Assembly: GCF_009866765.1 (NCBI RefSeq)
Contig: NZ_CP019431.1
Coordinates: forward strand, 3,286,001 to 3,350,000
DNA: 64,000 bases
Origin: Pseudomonas sp. S35
Lineage (GTDB): Bacteria; Pseudomonadota; Gammaproteobacteria; Pseudomonadales; Pseudomonadaceae
Reading direction: 5' to 3'
The translations under genes were made by a program, and so were the position numbers. The notes under the pieces are model-generated. The model was given only the letters and a program-made list of their open reading frames with translations, searched no databases and was not told the origin of the DNA. Shown in pieces: positions 7,213 to 16,029 of this stretch (positions within the stretch are counted from its first letter, which is position 1; every line of letters starts with the position of its first letter).

Positions 7213-8250
7213 TTACGCGGACAGGAAAATACGCAAGGCAAGGATTGACCAGGCCGCCAGAAATACAGCTGCAAGAATTGAGGAAACCGAATCAAACAAT
7301 GCGCAATGCGCATCGAAAGTAATCATGGTTCCAAGGAGCTGAACAGTGGCGGTGGGACAGGCTGCCAGAGAGCCACCAGCAGCCATTTTCTGATTAAATT
7401 CAGTAAGAGCCTTACCGAATCCTGACTCATTTAAATCGGCTTCCATGCCACGGACAAAGGCATCGTAGTGAACAGCGTTAACCTCACTATCAAGAATTGA
7501 GTCCCCCTTTAGTGATCCTGGATTATTGAAAGAAAGCTCACCGTCAAAACCGGAATCACCATCCCCACCGTTACCACCATCGCCATCGCCGCCGTCATTC
7601 CCACCACCAGGATTGGTGCCACCATCGCCGCCGTCGCCAGGATCAGTACTGGGAGTGAGAGGATCTCCAACGGACGGCGACTTATACCCGGACTCAGCAC
7701 CGCACGAAGGACTCGCGGTATTAAGACCCACGAAGTAGTTACAAAAACCAGTGACTGTAGAGCCTGGAGACAGATAGCAGGTGCTACCGGAGGCGGAACT
7801 AGCCAGGTAAGAACAAGAGTTGTGACAAACATCAGCAGTAACAGAACCAACTGACCACGCGACATAATATTTATCTCCTGATTTTATTGCAGCAGCATCG
7901 GGGCCACGAGTCTCGACTGTTTCAGGGCAAACGGCAGCCTCCTTAACAATATCGACACTATCATTAAAAGGAGACCCATAAAAAGTCCAGGAATAAGCAC
8001 AGCTTGCATTTGAAGTACCGTTCATGGTGCAAGAGCCAGCAGTGTACCCAATTTTATTTGGGTTTGTATTAGCCGACTTAACCGCATTTACGAATGCGGT
8101 TATAAACGACTCAGGCGTGTCCTGGACACTGGCGGCAGAACATTCACTGGAATAAGAGGCCGCATATGAAGAAGTGCACTTCCAGCCAGCAGAAGCGGTC
8201 GATGAGAACGCAGCGAGAAGTAAGAAATAAATGAGATAAAGATACTTCAT
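7213..8250 (-). CDS. Adsorption protein (pIII-like minor coat)
   Basis: I chose the start MKYLYLIYFLLL because it opens a clean signal peptide cut near ASA (about residue 21); an in-frame ATG 19 codons upstream would spoil it. The 345-residue precursor has a Cys-rich, beta-rich N-terminal part with pairs of cysteines (likely disulfides). A Gly/Asp repeat linker follows (about residues 205-240), then a C-terminal domain, and a final membrane helix ends the protein. This domain plan matches phage pIII, which binds the host pilus and Tol proteins. Receptor specificity cannot be read from sequence. Confidence 0.8.
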   Translation of the reverse strand: MKYLYLIYFLLLAAFSSTASAGWKCTSSYAASYSSECSAASVQDTPESFITAFVNAVKSANTNPNKIGYTAGSCTMNGTSNASCAYSWTFYGSPFNDSVDIVKEAAVCPETVETRGPDAAAIKSGDKYYVAWSVGSVTADVCHNSCSYLASSASGSTCYLSPGSTVTGFCNYFVGLNTASPSCGAESGYKSPSVGDPLTPSTDPGDGGDGGTNPGGGNDGGDGDGGNGGDGDSGFDGELSFNNPGSLKGDSILDSEVNAVHYDAFVRGMEADLNESGFGKALTEFNQKMAAGGSLAACPTATVQLLGTMITFDAHCALFDSVSSILAAVFLAAWSILALRIFLSA

Positions 8251-8325
8251 ATCACCACCCGGAAAAGACGGCAAACGAGCAACCAGATCCAATGCAGAAC
8301 ATGGCAAAATAATAGAGCTGATCCA

Positions 8326-8511
8326 TTAGGAATATAACCTCAACGCCCAACCAAGACCTGCGTAAAAAAGCCCCGTCATAAGGGCGCCGGATAAAAACGA
8401 AAAAACAAATGTTATGGCAATAATTCTCTTAATCAAAAGTAAAGAAATAACACCTCTAGAAAAACGATTTGGAAATCTATGTAACGCAGTGTGCTTATAG
8501 AAACGGCGCAT
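8326..8511 (-). CDS. Small membrane protein (minor coat-like), copy B
   Basis: This 61-residue protein has a basic first 20 residues, two hydrophobic stretches (about 20-42 and 44-56) and a short polar end. It lies downstream of the coat terminator and 18 bases upstream of the longest open frame of the pIII gene. The place and size suit a pVII/pIX-like tip protein, but homology is not visible. No strong ribosome site precedes the ATG, so translation may be low or the start may differ. Confidence 0.6.
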   Translation of the reverse strand: MRRFYKHTALHRFPNRFSRGVISLLLIKRIIAITFVFSFLSGALMTGLFYAGLGWALRLYS

Positions 8512-8533
8512 GATTCAACCCATTATATTAAGC

Positions 8534-8560
8534 AAAAAAAAGGACGCCCGAAGACGTCCA
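8534..8560 (-). terminator. Terminator after the major coat gene, copy B
   Basis: Identical to the copy A element at 170-196: a 7-bp stem with TTCG loop and a run of seven T on the minus strand. Confidence 0.85.
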
Positions 8561-8580
8561 GGTCGAACAGGGATAAAGCC

Positions 8581-8805
8581 TTAACCGCGCAGGAAGCCCA
8601 GAACGATACGAGCGCCTTTGATACCGGCGTAAACACCAGCAAGAATGCCAGCAACAGCCAGAACACCAACTGAAATGGTGCTGAAGTCGATGGATGAAGT
8701 CAGACCGCTGTAATCCCAGGCAACAGGATCAGCAGCGAAAACTGAAGAAGCCGAAACAGCGAGAACAACAGCGGAAACAGCTACAGCACTAGATTTTTTG
8801 AACAT
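8581..8805 (-). CDS. Major coat protein (pVIII-like), copy B
   Basis: Identical to the copy A gene at 217-441: a 74-residue precursor with a signal peptide cut near residue 24 and a roughly 50-residue mature coat protein. Confidence 0.88.
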   Translation of the reverse strand: MFKKSSAVAVSAVVLAVSASSVFAADPVAWDYSGLTSSIDFSTISVGVLAVAGILAGVYAGIKGARIVLGFLRG

Positions 8806-8814
8806 GGGAAATAC

Positions 8815-9039
8815 TCAGGATTGTTTGATGAAATTTAAAAACGCGCGTATTCCCATCGACATAACCATAAAGCTGGCTACTAATGTGAATCCGGCGCCAA
8901 AAGCTTGAGCCAAAATAACTGGATCAAGTTGTGAAGGATCAAAAGGGACAGTGTAAGGAACAGAAACCCAATCGATCGAGCACGAAGGAACACCGCCCTG
9001 AATGATTAAATCACCGGGGCAATGCAATAAACCGGACAT
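8815..9039 (-). CDS. 74-residue membrane protein, inovirus, copy B
   Basis: Identical to the copy A gene at 451-675. It has one C-terminal membrane helix and may be a minor coat or assembly protein. Confidence 0.7.
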   Translation of the reverse strand: MSGLLHCPGDLIIQGGVPSCSIDWVSVPYTVPFDPSQLDPVILAQAFGAGFTLVASFMVMSMGIRAFLNFIKQS

Positions 9040-9335
9040 TACGTAGACTTCTGCGGTGTCGAAGAACCAGGAGCACCGGAACTAATACGACGACCTTGAC
9101 GAGGATCGACTTCAAAAATCAGACGATCATCGCGAACTTGCGCGTTCACATCACATTCATACTTTCCAGGCTGAGGAACCTGCTGGGGAGTCTCAGCGTA
9201 AAAAGTGCATTTCTGCGGGTATGGAATATTTGGCAAGTGAGCATATGCTTCAAACATGCAATATGGTTTTCCCGACTTGGCAGCAGTACCACTGCGGTGA
9301 TTGCCGGTTACTTCAACTACGATAACATTAGACAT
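9039..9335 (-). CDS. ssDNA-binding protein (pV-like), copy B
   Basis: Identical to the copy A gene at 675-971, with the PYPQKCTFY core and the polar C-terminal tail. Confidence 0.82.
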   Translation of the reverse strand: MSNVIVVEVTGNHRSGTAAKSGKPYCMFEAYAHLPNIPYPQKCTFYAETPQQVPQPGKYECDVNAQVRDDRLIFEVDPRQGRRISSGAPGSSTPQKST

Positions 9336-9344
9336 GTAATGCCC

Positions 9345-9605
9345 TTATCTCAGTGTTGGAAAGCCTGGAACAGTGCCGGGCTTACGGTATGCCCAACTGG
9401 GCGCAATAGCCTCAGGGTTACGCCTGAAGGTTTTGAATTTTCGTGAAGAGCGCTGACGTTCTACTTCTTGCTGAGCCAATGCAGATAGAAACAAGCGCAT
9501 AAGACTATTAATCCCAGCACGTTCATCACATTGAGGGTTGTTGAGAGCATTAAGAAACTCCATTTCTACTGCAAAGCGTAGATTTTGATAAGCAACCCTA
9601 TCCAT
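9345..9605 (-). CDS. Small inovirus protein (86 aa), copy B
   Basis: Identical to the copy A gene at 981-1241. Charged and soluble; role unknown. Confidence 0.6.
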   Translation of the reverse strand: MDRVAYQNLRFAVEMEFLNALNNPQCDERAGINSLMRLFLSALAQQEVERQRSSRKFKTFRRNPEAIAPSWAYRKPGTVPGFPTLR

Positions 9606-9817
9606 CAGAAATTCACCCAGTCGGCAATGCAGAGTGTTCCTTTTTCTTCGTAATCAAAAAACCACCGCTCTTTTAGAGCTTCTACAGCCTTGATCGCTTC
9701 TTCAACCTGCTGAGCAAGAATAGGATTGATAAAAGAGCTGCGCACATGCTGCTGTTCAGCTAGACGACGACGCTGGCCAGCAGTAAGTACGGTGGCATCA
9801 AACTTAACTGTTTTCAT
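9605..9817 (-). CDS. Small inovirus protein (70 aa), copy B
   Basis: Identical to the copy A gene at 1241-1453. It overlaps the replication gene by 4 bases; role unknown. Confidence 0.6.
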   Translation of the reverse strand: MKTVKFDATVLTAGQRRRLAEQQHVRSSFINPILAQQVEEAIKAVEALKERWFFDYEEKGTLCIADWVNF

Positions 9818-10944
9818 GCAGCGACCTGCTGGAGATGATTTGCTCGTTGATACCAGGACGGAATAGCCAAGGTGGACTTAGTGACCTCACGGCACTGTCG
9901 CACAAATATTGGAGCAAACCGGCTGGTGTCGCAGGCGTTACGAATGTTGATACCGATGCGATTTAGCTTGGCTGCGTGATCCTGAACTTGTCGCTTCTTA
10001 AAATCAAAACGCTGACCATGCATCCACTGAATGGCATAAAGAGCCGTTGTATTTGCAGCGCGAGTAGTGTCAACAATGTTTTCTACCAAGAGTTGCTCGC
10101 TAATGCTAACGATATCCATAGCAGTCACCTTCAGCTTTTCATCAATTTTAAGAAACTCACAGTGGAGCTTGGCTAAACGCCCTTCATCAAATAGGCCCCA
10201 ATAACAAAGGGCTTCGCGCTGCAAAAATTCACTTTTAAGCTCTTGCTCTAGACGCACTACACCTTCAGTAGTGCAGTAATCTCGAATGCGCTGAACATAT
10301 TTGTATTCGGCTGAGTCCTCACCAAAAATACGTTTGATTTTTGGCAAGGAGTTTTGATCCATTTCAAAAGTCTTGTCATAAGCCTTTCGATACTGCAAAC
10401 GACCACCTTGACCGTTACCTTTCGGAGTCCATGCAACAGTACGACCATTGGGATACAAGAAGCCGATAGAGTGGCCAATGCGTTGACTTGATACGCCGCG
10501 CAAGTAAGCCAAAACATTGCCTTCGCCCAACGCAAAATTGGTTGTTAGGTCGATACGTTCGATTTTTGCGCCGTCAGCAATCCGATCGCCAGAGCTGGCA
10601 CCCGAAGCACCTTGGCGAATATCGAGGCGAGTACAACGAGTAAAACCAGGCAAGCCATATTCGCGAAGAAGCTGGTTGTAGACAGAAACGCACTGCTCAA
10701 TGGTTGTAAAACCAAAAAGATTGTCCAGCCGCCCTACTCTGCTTGGATTGCCCTCAACTCGAATCTTTCGGCCTTGGACATGAATAGTGACGGAGGTCGA
10801 ATAACTGGCTTCGTGTTTGAAACGAGGTTGTTTGGTGCTCAAGACTTCGTTGGTGTTGGAATCGACAGTCAGCGTAAAGATTCCGCATACGATCGGTAGA
10901 TCATGCTGATGCTCCTGCGAAATTGTGAGCCAATCGATGAACAT
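9814..10944 (-). CDS. Phage replication initiation protein (gene II/X type), copy B
   Basis: Identical to the copy A gene at 1450-2580. Two tandem copies place two nick sites in cis, which would allow a unit-length circle to be copied out of the chromosome by rolling-circle replication without excision. Confidence 0.8.
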   Translation of the reverse strand: MFIDWLTISQEHQHDLPIVCGIFTLTVDSNTNEVLSTKQPRFKHEASYSTSVTIHVQGRKIRVEGNPSRVGRLDNLFGFTTIEQCVSVYNQLLREYGLPGFTRCTRLDIRQGASGASSGDRIADGAKIERIDLTTNFALGEGNVLAYLRGVSSQRIGHSIGFLYPNGRTVAWTPKGNGQGGRLQYRKAYDKTFEMDQNSLPKIKRIFGEDSAEYKYVQRIRDYCTTEGVVRLEQELKSEFLQREALCYWGLFDEGRLAKLHCEFLKIDEKLKVTAMDIVSISEQLLVENIVDTTRAANTTALYAIQWMHGQRFDFKKRQVQDHAAKLNRIGINIRNACDTSRFAPIFVRQCREVTKSTLAIPSWYQRANHLQQVAA

Positions 10945-11074
10945 CCGAAATCCTTGTCAAGCCAATACACGACGCAGGCAAGACTACGTCATGTGTTAGG
11001 CTATTTGCAAGAGATACGTAGCAGCTTAACCATCGATGTGTGTTAGCTGTACAAAAACACAGGAGGTATAGTCA
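10945..11074. promoter_or_regulatory. Divergent rep/repressor control region, copy B
   Basis: Same as 2581-2710, with GTGTTAG at 10993-10999 and 11040-11046 and the AGGAGG ribosome site before the repressor. Confidence 0.5.
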
Positions 11075-11482
11075 ATGACTCATGAGCATTCAGATGAAGC
11101 GGCGATGAACATCGGAGAGAACATCAGAAACAAGCGAGCACTCAAAAAGGTGTCGCAAAAAATTGTGGCTGAGGCGGTTGGAGTAGCAGAAAACACAGTC
11201 GCCAGCTGGGAAAAGGGTAAAAACCTGCCGCCGCCTGACAAAGTGATAGCGATTGCAAAGTACTTCAAATGCACCACCGATGAGATCTTGCTGAGCGATG
11301 AGGAACGAGGGTTGGAGATACAGATGTTGGGCCTACTCCGACGATTCGGAAGCCTGAACGAAACCCACAAACCTATAGCCCTCAATGTGATCGGCTCGAT
11401 TCTCCAAGGCCTGGAAATGGAAGAGTACATGAAGGGTGAACGCAACGAAGGCAGCAAGAGATTAGGTGTGTTGGGGGACTAA
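11075..11482 (+). CDS. Cro/C1-type helix-turn-helix repressor, copy B
   Basis: Identical to the copy A gene at 2711-3118. Two repressor genes may double the dose that holds the tandem prophage silent. Confidence 0.85.
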   Translation: MTHEHSDEAAMNIGENIRNKRALKKVSQKIVAEAVGVAENTVASWEKGKNLPPPDKVIAIAKYFKCTTDEILLSDEERGLEIQMLGLLRRFGSLNETHKPIALNVIGSILQGLEMEEYMKGERNEGSKRLGVLGD

Positions 11483-11783
11483 GGATCGCGGGAAACCGCG
11501 GTAAAGTGGGGGTGTAACAGCACCCCCACTCCGATGGCTCCGAAAGCACGCTAAAAGCTCAGAATGCTTAAAACAGAAAACCCCCCCAAGGATCTATGAA
11601 TCACTGGGGGTTTTTCTTTGGCGGGCACTTGGGAAAACAGGTAAATGCCCCCCAAGTGTTAGTAGTTGCCCCTCAAGTGTTAGTGGTTGGAAGGGGCTTT
11701 CTATGCGGACACCAGATGAGAATTTGCTATCAAAAAACGAACGGCGAATGCCTTAGAAAGAGCCTTGATGTCAACGCTGAAAC
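11483..11783. other. Non-coding phage region (candidate origin), copy B
   Basis: Same as 3119-3419. It holds the 10-bp hairpin (11505-11530), the terminator-like repeat (11577-11615) and the paired GTGTTAG repeats (11656-11662 and 11677-11683). Confidence 0.45.
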
Positions 11784-12047
11784 TCAATCAAAAACGCGCT
11801 TAACACCAACTCGTTGCTGAGCTGGTGACCCGGCAGCCGCTTCCAAAAACTGCACATCCAAAATCTGATAGCTCTCAGATTTGCCTGTAGAAAGATTTCG
11901 CACCACTGCGTCTTTAGGTGTCAGATCCTCGCTAGTAACGAGGTACATTTCTGCGCCATTCACGCTTCCGCGAAGCTGTAAAACCGAACCGTCAGGCTTA
12001 GTAACAACGAAGACATCAGGATAAGCAAAATCGTCAAAACTACTCAT
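11784..12047 (-). CDS. Small phage protein of unknown role (87 aa), copy B
   Basis: Identical to the copy A gene at 3420-3683, with the same AAGGAG ribosome site. Confidence 0.65.
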   Translation of the reverse strand: MSSFDDFAYPDVFVVTKPDGSVLQLRGSVNGAEMYLVTSEDLTPKDAVVRNLSTGKSESYQILDVQFLEAAAGSPAQQRVGVKRVFD

Positions 12048-12135
12048 ATCAACTCCTTCTGAAGGCCGGGCCGGCCAATATAGAAGGGGCATTTTACCAT
12101 GCATTCAGAACGTCGTTTTTCACCAGGGACTGCCA

Positions 12136-12249
12136 CGCATAATGCACGCTATGTGTAAATCAGCCGCCGGGGCTGCGCGATTTTCCCGGCGCCTGATTCG
12201 TCCTGCAGGACGGCTTCGCTAACATAACGTACGTCGAATTATGCGTAAT
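12136..12249. other. Right prophage/host junction (attR, dif-like)
   Basis: The same paired Xer sites as at 3772-3881 end here. The XerC-type arm TTATGCG (12239-12245) is followed by host bases TAAT instead of the phage AACC seen at 3882-3885. Only the XerC-side outer bases change, so the crossover point lies at or just before TTATGCG, as expected for XerC strand exchange. The left junction is outside the window, so the original host dif sequence cannot be rebuilt here. Confidence 0.72.
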
Positions 12250-12342
12250 ACCATGTGCCGGCCAGCCAGTCCTAGGCTTGGAGAATTCACGCACCACCAC
12301 AGCATTATTTGACCGGCCGATGGCAACCCCCTCAATCGTCAT
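12246..12342 (-). pseudogene. Possible host gene start interrupted by the prophage
   Basis: An open frame begins with ATG at 12342 and runs leftward for 32 host codons (MTIEGVAIGRS...KPRTGWPAHGI) before entering phage sequence at 12245. The KPRTGW pattern recalls the tail of MazE/AbrB-type antitoxins, but the match is weak. It may be chance. It leaves only 42 bases to the divergent lipoprotein gene. Confidence 0.2.
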
Positions 12343-12384
12343 CTTTACTCGTCCCCACGGACATCGGTGCCTTGGAGGTTTTGC

Positions 12385-12873
12385 ATGAAGCGATTCGCAG
12401 TCTTGTGGTGCTCACTCGCGTTGCTCAGCGGATGCGACATCAGCTTCAACCAGAACACGCCCAAGGTCACCGCAACCGATCCCGGTACGCCGCAACAGCA
12501 ACAGCAAGTGTTCGATACCGCTCGGGCATTTCTGGCTTTGCTGGATGCCGGTACAGCGCAAATGACTTGGCCTGCAGTCAGCCCGGTGCTGCAGGCCAAG
12601 ACATCTCAACAGGTGTGGGTCACCAGCCTCAAAGGTTTGCGGCTTGGGCTGGGCTCATTTCAGAAACGAGAGCCCGTGGCGCTTGGTTTTATCGATCAAT
12701 TACCTGACGCGCCTGCCGGGAATTACGCGGTGATCGAGTTCGCCTCGACGTTTGCCATGACCACCGTCCAGGAAAAAGTCATCCTGCGCGATGATGACAA
12801 GCACTGGGGAATCGCGGGGTATTTCGTCCATAAGCGCGTGGATTTCGCTGACCAGGATAAGAAGGCCCCCTAG
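12385..12873 (+). CDS. DUF4019-like lipoprotein
   Basis: I chose the ATG at 12385, preceded by GGAGG 6 bases upstream, which gives a lipoprotein signal peptide ending in the lipobox LLSGC (Cys at residue 15). An in-frame ATG 6 codons earlier lacks this fit. The mature part starts with a Gln-rich linker. A compact globular domain of about 130 residues follows, with the FLALLDAGTAQMTWPAVSP pattern that I associate with DUF4019 proteins. It is probably anchored in the outer membrane. Function is unknown. It is the first intact host gene beside the prophage. Confidence 0.72.
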   Translation: MKRFAVLWCSLALLSGCDISFNQNTPKVTATDPGTPQQQQQVFDTARAFLALLDAGTAQMTWPAVSPVLQAKTSQQVWVTSLKGLRLGLGSFQKREPVALGFIDQLPDAPAGNYAVIEFASTFAMTTVQEKVILRDDDKHWGIAGYFVHKRVDFADQDKKAP

Positions 12874-12902
12874 CCCGGCCAAACCCGCATTATTCAATAA
12901 TA

Positions 12903-12940
12903 ATATAACTCAACTAAATGACTATTTAGTTGAGTTATAT
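12903..12940. repeat. 38-base AT-rich palindrome (copy 2)
   Basis: Perfect 17-base arms (ATATAACTCAACTAAAT and complement) surround the loop GACT, between the convergent ends of the lipoprotein and chemoreceptor genes. Relative to the phage element at 4527-4564 it is inverted and differs by one stem base pair changed on both sides. A bidirectional terminator role fits this convergent site. Confidence 0.75.
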
Positions 12941-12965
12941 ATGAGCGCCGCTCGCCAACTCGTTG

Positions 12966-14579
12966 CTAGAGCTGAAAGCGGTCCACAGATTGCGACAGTT
13001 TGCCCGCCAAGTTGGACAATTCGTCCGTCGTTGACGCGGTCTGCCCGATTACCCGGCTGTTGTTTTGCGACATGCTGGCGATCATTTCCACTTGATGGGA
13101 GATTTCATTGCTGGCCAGGCTCTGCTCACCGATGGTGCGCGAGATATCGTTGACCAACTCCGTGGTATTCAACGTGGCCTGCAAGATTTCGCGGATGGCC
13201 CGTTCCACCTCGGCTGTCACGGCCATGCCTTTGTCCACTTGAGCAACGCCCTCCTCCATGCTCGTCACGGCCTCGCGGGTGTTTTGCTGGATGCGGCCGA
13301 CCATGCTGGCAATTTCCTGGGTTGACGCGCTGGTGCGTCCCGCCAGGCTGCGTACTTCATCGGCAACTACCGCAAAGCCCCGGCCTTGCTCACCCGCACG
13401 GGCCGCTTCAATCGCAGCATTCAGGGCCAGTAGATTGGTCTGGTCGGCGATCCCCTTGATGACCTGGATGATGCTGTAGATCGCCTCGGACTCTTTGTCC
13501 AGCGTGCGGATCACCTGGGCCGACTGTTGCGCTGAACGCGCAATGCCATCCATGTCGCTGACGACTTGGTGAATCACCCGGCCGCCATCCTTGGCCAGGG
13601 TTTCGGCTTGGTTTGCCATGTCCAGGGCGCGACCGGCATGCCGGGTGATTTCTTCAATGCTGGCGGTCATTTCACTTGCCGCCGCGGCCATCGTGCTGGC
13701 AGCGGTACTTTGTTGCTGGCTGCTGTCGGCGACCTGGTGGCAGCCTTGGCTCAATTGTTCGCTCATGCCGTTGACGCCGTGGGCATTGCTGCGCACCACT
13801 TCGATCATGCCGCGCAGGTCCCGCTGCATGGTCGCGAGGCTGCGAATCAACACACCTGCTTCGTCCTTGCGTCGCGGCTCCACAATCGGCTCGCTCAAAT
13901 TGCCCCTGGCGATACTTGCCGCAATGCGGCTGGCAGCCTGCAACGGGCCCATGATGCTCAAAGTGACCCAGCGGCCCTGGGCCAATAACAGTAAAAGGCT
14001 GGCAATCAACACTGCGCCCAAGGTCAGGTTGGCCGTGGCGATGGTCTGCCGCGTGCCGGCGCTGGTTTGTTGGGTCTTGGTTTCGATCAGTTCGCTCAGG
14101 GCTGCCATCTGGTCTTCCAACTGGCTGAACGCGGTATGGAAACTGTCCAGCTCTGCGCGCGCCGCTTCAGGATTGTCCAGCGCCAGGGCGACAATGCGTT
14201 CGCCGGCACTGACATAGGTATCCAGGCTGGGTTTGATTTTTTCCAGGCTGGTCTTGAGCGTATCGTCCAGCGGCAGCTTGAGGTTATCGCCCAGTACCTG
14301 GCGGAAATGCTCGGCATGTTCCTTGAGTGAGCTCTTGACGTCGGCCTGGGTGCTGGTGCTCTTGCCCAACCCCACCAGCATGGCTGACAACACATCGGCA
14401 CGCAGGGCGTCGTGCATCATGTCGGCCTCCATGTGGTTGCGCAGCACGGTCATGCTCACCTCGTTTTCCTGCACGGCATCGCCCATCCGTGAGTTCCCCA
14501 GGTAACTGGCCAGGCTCATGACCAAGGCTGTAAGCAGCCCGGTCGCAATCAACAGCATCAAGCGTAATTTGATCGTCAT
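12966..14579 (-). CDS. Methyl-accepting chemotaxis protein
   Basis: This 537-residue inner membrane chemoreceptor signals to CheA/CheW. It has membrane helix 1 (about 7-28), a four-helix-bundle periplasmic domain (about 30-185) and helix 2 (about 185-205). A HAMP domain follows (to about 260), then a cytoplasmic signalling domain with the highly conserved hairpin NQTNLLALNAAIEAARAGEQ and GRGFAVVADEVRSLA. The chain ends DRFQL with no CheR-tethering pentapeptide, as in most Pseudomonas receptors. The ligand is unknown. It stands alone, convergent with the lipoprotein gene. Confidence 0.93.
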   Translation of the reverse strand: MTIKLRLMLLIATGLLTALVMSLASYLGNSRMGDAVQENEVSMTVLRNHMEADMMHDALRADVLSAMLVGLGKSTSTQADVKSSLKEHAEHFRQVLGDNLKLPLDDTLKTSLEKIKPSLDTYVSAGERIVALALDNPEAARAELDSFHTAFSQLEDQMAALSELIETKTQQTSAGTRQTIATANLTLGAVLIASLLLLLAQGRWVTLSIMGPLQAASRIAASIARGNLSEPIVEPRRKDEAGVLIRSLATMQRDLRGMIEVVRSNAHGVNGMSEQLSQGCHQVADSSQQQSTAASTMAAAASEMTASIEEITRHAGRALDMANQAETLAKDGGRVIHQVVSDMDGIARSAQQSAQVIRTLDKESEAIYSIIQVIKGIADQTNLLALNAAIEAARAGEQGRGFAVVADEVRSLAGRTSASTQEIASMVGRIQQNTREAVTSMEEGVAQVDKGMAVTAEVERAIREILQATLNTTELVNDISRTIGEQSLASNEISHQVEMIASMSQNNSRVIGQTASTTDELSNLAGKLSQSVDRFQL

Positions 14580-14736
14580 GCTGGTATCCCCGTACCTGGA
14601 CCGCCGGTTGGGAACCCAACCGCTCGAACGTCGCTAGTACTGTTATCGGCAACAGTTGCTGGTTAGTGAAGCCTAAGTTTGCGGATCTGCGCAGATCCCT
14701 TAAGCTGACCGACGTCTGTTTTGTCCGGAACTGCCC

Positions 14737-15945
14737 ATGTCACGAAGTATTGCCCACCTTGCCCTGCTCCTGGGGTTGATCACTGCTGTCGGCCCCTTCG
14801 CTATCGACGGCTACCTGCCTGCCCTGCCTACCCTAGGTGCCAGCCTGCATGCGTCACCGGCGGCGGTACAGATGAGCCTGACGGTGTTCTTCATCATCGT
14901 CGGCGTATGCCAGTTGTTCTACGGACCCATCAGCGATGTGTTCGGGCGCAAGCCGCCGATTTATGCCGGATTGGTGATCTTTACCATAGGTAGCATCGGC
15001 TGCGCCCTGGCCCCTAGCGTTGAAGTGCTGATTGGCTTTCGCGCCGTGCAGGCGTTTGGCGCATGCGCCGGGATGGTAGTGCCCCGGGCGATCGTGCGTG
15101 ACCTGTACACCGGCCATGAGGCCGCGCGGTTGATGGCCCTGCTGATGCTGGTAATGAGTGTCTCGCCGATCCTCGCACCGCTGGCCGGCAGCGTGGTGAT
15201 CGCGCTCTGGAGCTGGCGCGAAGTGTTTGTCGTATTAGCGGTGGTCGCCGTGGCGTGCCTGGTCATGACCATCGTGCAACTGCCTGAAACCCACCCGCCA
15301 GAGCGGCGTTTGGGCAAGACCCTGGGCAACGCATTCAGCAGTTATGGGGCGCTGCTGCGCGATCCGGTGTTCATGGGGTTATCGGCGGTCTGCGGGTTTG
15401 GCCTGGGGACGTTTTTTGTGTTTATCGGCAGTGCTCCGTTTGTATACATCGAATATTTCGGCCTGACGCCCACTGAATTCAGCCTGTGCTTTGCACTTAA
15501 CGCCGCGTCGTTTTTTGCCTTGAGCCAATTGACCGCGCGCCTGAGTGCACGCTTCGGCCTGGAACCGTTGATTCGCTGGTCTGTCACGGCGGTGGCGGTA
15601 ATCACCGTGTTGCTGGCGATTACCACGCTGTGGACCGACAGCCTGGCTCTGATGATGACACTGCTGTTTATAGGTTTCGGATTCCTGGGCTTGCTGTTGC
15701 CGGCGGCCGGCGTGTTGGCCCTGGAGGATCATGGCGCGGTAGCGGGTTCTGCATCTGCCTTGCTGGGTGCTATCCAGATGATCACGGGCGCGGTATCGAT
15801 GACGCTCGTCGGTGTCTTTGCCGACCACACCCCGGCGCCAATGATCATCGGCATTGCGCTGTGCGCGGTTGCGGCAATGCTCACGGTGATTTGGACATTG
15901 CGCCGTTTGCCAGCCCGCTTGGCGAGTGCCCCGCCCTCCTCCTGA
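14737..15945 (+). CDS. Bcr/CflA family drug-efflux MFS transporter
   Basis: This 402-residue protein has 12 predicted membrane helices. The start reads LLLGLITAVGPFAIDGYLPALP, the helix 1 motif of the Bcr/CflA group of proton-driven exporters. GPISDVFGRKPP (about residues 65-76) is MFS motif A, and VVPRAIVRDLYTG follows near 110-122. Known relatives export bicyclomycin, chloramphenicol or dipeptides; the substrate here is unknown. It is monocistronic, with a 157-base upstream gap to the divergent chemoreceptor. Confidence 0.9.
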   Translation: MSRSIAHLALLLGLITAVGPFAIDGYLPALPTLGASLHASPAAVQMSLTVFFIIVGVCQLFYGPISDVFGRKPPIYAGLVIFTIGSIGCALAPSVEVLIGFRAVQAFGACAGMVVPRAIVRDLYTGHEAARLMALLMLVMSVSPILAPLAGSVVIALWSWREVFVVLAVVAVACLVMTIVQLPETHPPERRLGKTLGNAFSSYGALLRDPVFMGLSAVCGFGLGTFFVFIGSAPFVYIEYFGLTPTEFSLCFALNAASFFALSQLTARLSARFGLEPLIRWSVTAVAVITVLLAITTLWTDSLALMMTLLFIGFGFLGLLLPAAGVLALEDHGAVAGSASALLGAIQMITGAVSMTLVGVFADHTPAPMIIGIALCAVAAMLTVIWTLRRLPARLASAPPSS

Positions 15946-16029
15946 ATGCGGTGACTGGGGGTAACCCTATCCCCTAGGCTGGGTGGCGCTAGAAGCGCTG
16001 AACCTGATCTCGTGGTGAGCGCCCGCTCA

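Larger units (their letters stand above)
3882..12245 (-). mobile_element. Inovirus prophage copy B (complete, 8364 bp)
   Basis: This is one full phage unit between the end of copy A's attachment site (3875-3881) and the same point of its own (12239-12245). Gene order on the minus strand, in transcription order, is: replication protein, two small ORFs, ssDNA-binding protein, 74-residue membrane protein, major coat protein, 61-residue membrane protein, pIII-like, pVI-like, Zot/pI, secretin and a HEPN-like cargo gene. The repressor is divergent. This is normal inovirus architecture with a phage-encoded secretin. The unique part (3882-8364) is absent from copy A only because copy A is cut by the window edge. 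Confidence 0.95.
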
